From positions 1 through 64,000 of the forward strand of contig JAFYQI010000010.1 in assembly GCA_017547175.1 (NCBI GenBank): a stretch of DNA of 64,000 nucleotides, written 5' to 3'. The notes under the pieces were generated by a model. The model was not told the DNA's origin. It saw only the letters and a list, made by a program, of their open reading frames with translations, and ran no database searches. This DNA comes from Alistipes sp. GTDB taxonomy: Bacteria > Bacteroidota > Bacteroidia > Bacteroidales > Rikenellaceae. A program made the translations under genes and the position numbers. This document shows, piece by piece, positions 62,629-64,000 of this stretch (position 1 is the first letter of the stretch; every line of letters starts with the position of its first letter).

Positions 62629-63237
62629 ATCGCAACAACGAAACCGTTCCCGCCGAGGCCGTTTACCCCCGGGAACAACAGACCGAAACCTGCAAACGCT
62701 CCCCGAGGCGGACGCGTTGAAAAGGAGAACCCGCATCGCATCAACGACGAGATCACGGCACCCCAGGTGCGCGTGGTAGGTGAGAATGTGCCCGAGGCAC
62801 AGGTACTACCCATTCGCGAGGCGTTGCGCCTGGCCGATGAGATGGAGCTGGATCTGATCGAGATCTCGCCCAAGGCCGATCCCCCGGTTTGCCGCATCGC
62901 TGATTACCAGAAGTTCCTCTACCAGCTCAAGCGCAAGGCAAAGGAGATCAAGGCCAATCAGACGAAGGTGGTAATTAAGGAGATTCGTTTCGGACCGCAG
63001 ACCGATGACCACGACTACAACTTCAAGCTCAAGCACGCCCAGAACTTCCTGAAGGAGGGCGCGAAGGTGAAGGCGTATGTATTCTTCCGTGGCCGTTCGA
63101 TTGTCTTCAAGGAGCAGGGTGAGATTCTGCTGTTGCGCTTTGCCACGGATCTGGAGGAGTTGGCCAAAGTGGAGTCGATGCCCAAACTCGACGGTAAGAA
63201 GATGAACATGATTCTGGCCCCGAAGGGTAAGAAGTAG
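62629..63237 (+). CDS. infC: Translation initiation factor IF-3, non-standard start
   Basis: 202 residues if started at ATC 62629 ([11 protein letters not shown]...). The frame is open from the stop at 62608 and contains no ATG, GTG or TTG until GTG 62767, which would remove the conserved [18 protein letters not shown] beginning of the IF-3 N domain. So initiation must use a rare codon, ATC at 62629 or at 62617. Rare AUU starts in infC are known elsewhere and let IF-3 repress its own translation. Both IF-3 domains are complete ([20 protein letters not shown] and LAPKGKK). rpmI and rplT, usually next, are absent. Confidence 0.88.
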   Translation: MATTKPFPPRPFTPGNNRPKPANAPRGGRVEKENPHRINDEITAPQVRVVGENVPEAQVLPIREALRLADEMELDLIEISPKADPPVCRIADYQKFLYQLKRKAKEIKANQTKVVIKEIRFGPQTDDHDYNFKLKHAQNFLKEGAKVKAYVFFRGRSIVFKEQGEILLLRFATDLEELAKVESMPKLDGKKMNMILAPKGKK

Positions 63238-63265
63238 TCGAATCCGCTTTTGGAAATTAATAATG

Positions 63266-63307
63266 AAAGAGAGAGGTGCAGTTGTTAGCTGCACCTCTCT
63301 CTTTTTC
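63266..63307. terminator. infC terminator
   Basis: Perfect 16-bp stem AAAGAGAGAGGTGCAG/CTGCACCTCTCTCTTT with 7-nt loop; usable in both directions between convergent genes. Confidence 0.92.
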
Positions 63308-63349
63308 GATGAATAAGGTTACGTATCGTTTGTAGCCTCTCTTTCGCCG

Positions 63350-63784
63350 TTACTTCAGCACCATCTTCGCGATACGGGCTTCGTGACGGCCACCCTCGAA
63401 CTCGGTTGCAAAGTACTCGTCGAGAATCGCCACAGCCTCATCGTTGGAGATAAAGCGGGCGGGCAACACGACCACGTTGGCGTTGTTATGCTGACGAATC
63501 AGGTGGGCAATCTCGGGCAACCAGCAGAGGCCGGCACGAATACCCTGATGCTTGTTCAGCGTCATGGCCATACCCTCACCCGAGCCGCAAAGACCTACAC
63601 CCGTCTCAACCTCACCCTGCTCGATCGCCTCAGCCAGCGGATGGCCGAAATCGGCATAATCGACACTCTCGGGCGAGTGCGTACCAAAGTCGTAGACCTC
63701 GTAGCCCTTAGCCTGGAGGTAACCCACGACAAACTCTTTCATCTCGTAGCCGGCATGATCGCTGGCAATACCTACTTTTTTCAT
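63350..63784 (-). CDS. rpiB: Ribose-5-phosphate isomerase B
   Basis: 144 residues. It interconverts ribose 5-phosphate and ribulose 5-phosphate in the pentose phosphate pathway. Diagnostic parts: IASDHAGYEMKE at the start, GTHSPESVDY, and the active-site loop GLCGSGEGMAM with the catalytic cysteine, then NKHQGIRAGLC. It lies 37 bp downstream of typA on the same strand and may be cotranscribed. Confidence 0.95.
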   Translation of the reverse strand: MKKVGIASDHAGYEMKEFVVGYLQAKGYEVYDFGTHSPESVDYADFGHPLAEAIEQGEVETGVGLCGSGEGMAMTLNKHQGIRAGLCWLPEIAHLIRQHNNANVVVLPARFISNDEAVAILDEYFATEFEGGRHEARIAKMVLK

Positions 63785-63821
63785 ATCGGTTGGTTCGATT
63801 TAAGGTTATTCGTCGGAACAA

Positions 63822-64000
63822 TTATTCGCTTTTTGCAGCACGCTTGCGATCCACATCGTGGAGCAGAATCTTTCTTAGGCGCATCGAGTGGGGGGTAACC
63901 TCCACATACTCATCCTCCTTGATATACTCCAACGCCTCTTCGAGCGTAAAGACCTTCGGAGGTACGATCACCGCCTTATCATCCGAACCCGAAGCACGCA
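63822..64000 (-). CDS. typA: Ribosome-associated GTPase TypA/BipA, C-terminal end
   Basis: About 59 codons at the right edge on the minus strand, 5' part outside the window. The visible sequence ends LEEALEYIKEDEYVEVTP...RLRKILLHDVDRKRAAKSE, matching the C-terminal domain of TypA/BipA, a translational GTPase of ribosome assembly and stress. The assignment rests on this short tail only. Confidence 0.8.
   Translation of the reverse strand, partial: RASGSDDKAVIVPPKVFTLEEALEYIKEDEYVEVTPHSMRLRKILLHDVDRKRAAKSE

Noticed and set aside
1..64000. CRISPR array, prophage or restriction-modification locus
   Set aside because: No regularly spaced repeats, phage structural genes, nucleases or methyltransferases of defence type were found.

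Overview
This 64 kb window reads as ordinary chromosome of a GC-rich Bacteroidales bacterium, most likely Alistipes or a close Rikenellaceae relative. The evidence is protein character (Bacteroidetes-type three-subunit succinate:quinone oxidoreductase, type III glutamine synthetase, DUF4954, DUF4834, a fimbrillin-like lipoprotein, a BlaI/M56-TonB pair) together with the Bacteroidetes promoter signature (TTG, 19-20 nt, TAnnTTTG) in front of many genes and the near absence of Shine-Dalgarno sequences. The species is inferred, not proven. No integrase, transposase, phage or CRISPR locus was seen.

Layout. 1-6.8 kb: end of a lipoprotein gene, a SulP anion transporter, uvrC-menA-CPBP protease, and 5-formyl-THF cyclo-ligase. 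6.9-10.6 kb: sdhCAB (succinate dehydrogenase/fumarate reductase), followed by a short duplicated copy of the sdhB end. 10.8-18.6 kb: an alpha/beta hydrolase / hydroxyacid-dehydrogenase-like / aspartate-dehydrogenase-like operon, a TlpA thioredoxin lipoprotein between two direct repeats, the M56-TonB/BlaI pair, a helix-hairpin-helix protein and rpsU. 19-23 kb: methylmalonyl-CoA mutase. 23.5-31.6 kb: glnN, a GH28 pectinase-like enzyme, an NhaC antiporter and a small deoxysugar locus (URO-D-family protein, rhamnose mutarotase, FucP-like permease). 31.7-32.3 kb: tRNA-Val, tRNA-Asn and a tRNA fragment. 32.4-46.2 kb: DUF1573 protein, NfnAB/GltA-like flavoproteins, 5'-nucleotidase, nucleoside kinase, gcvP, purB, an MlaEF-type lipid transporter and ridA. 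46.4-51.8 kb: B12-dependent ribonucleotide reductase, a TPR membrane regulator and a SlyD-like FKBP. 51.9-56.6 kb: an unusual signalling-like island (kinase-WG, DUF4954, VWA, pseudokinase-WG). 56.7-64 kb: trxB, rnz, an rRNA methyltransferase, pdxA, thrS-infC, rpiB and the end of typA.

Together the genes suit an anaerobic gut fermenter: menaquinone (menA) and SdhCAB reduce fumarate to succinate, methylmalonyl-CoA mutase carries succinate towards propionate with B12, and B12 is also used by the class II ribonucleotide reductase. Sugar supply would come partly from pectin-type glycans.

Most notable: (i) the kinase/pseudokinase/VWA/DUF4954 island; (ii) three places where the 3' end of a gene (sdhB, the aspartate-dehydrogenase-like gene, tRNA-Val) is repeated a short distance downstream, each with a hairpin or terminator; (iii) imperfect palindromic repeats placed at gene ends; (iv) infC with no standard start codon at its N-terminus; (v) several promoters so close to the ATG that the mRNA may be leaderless.
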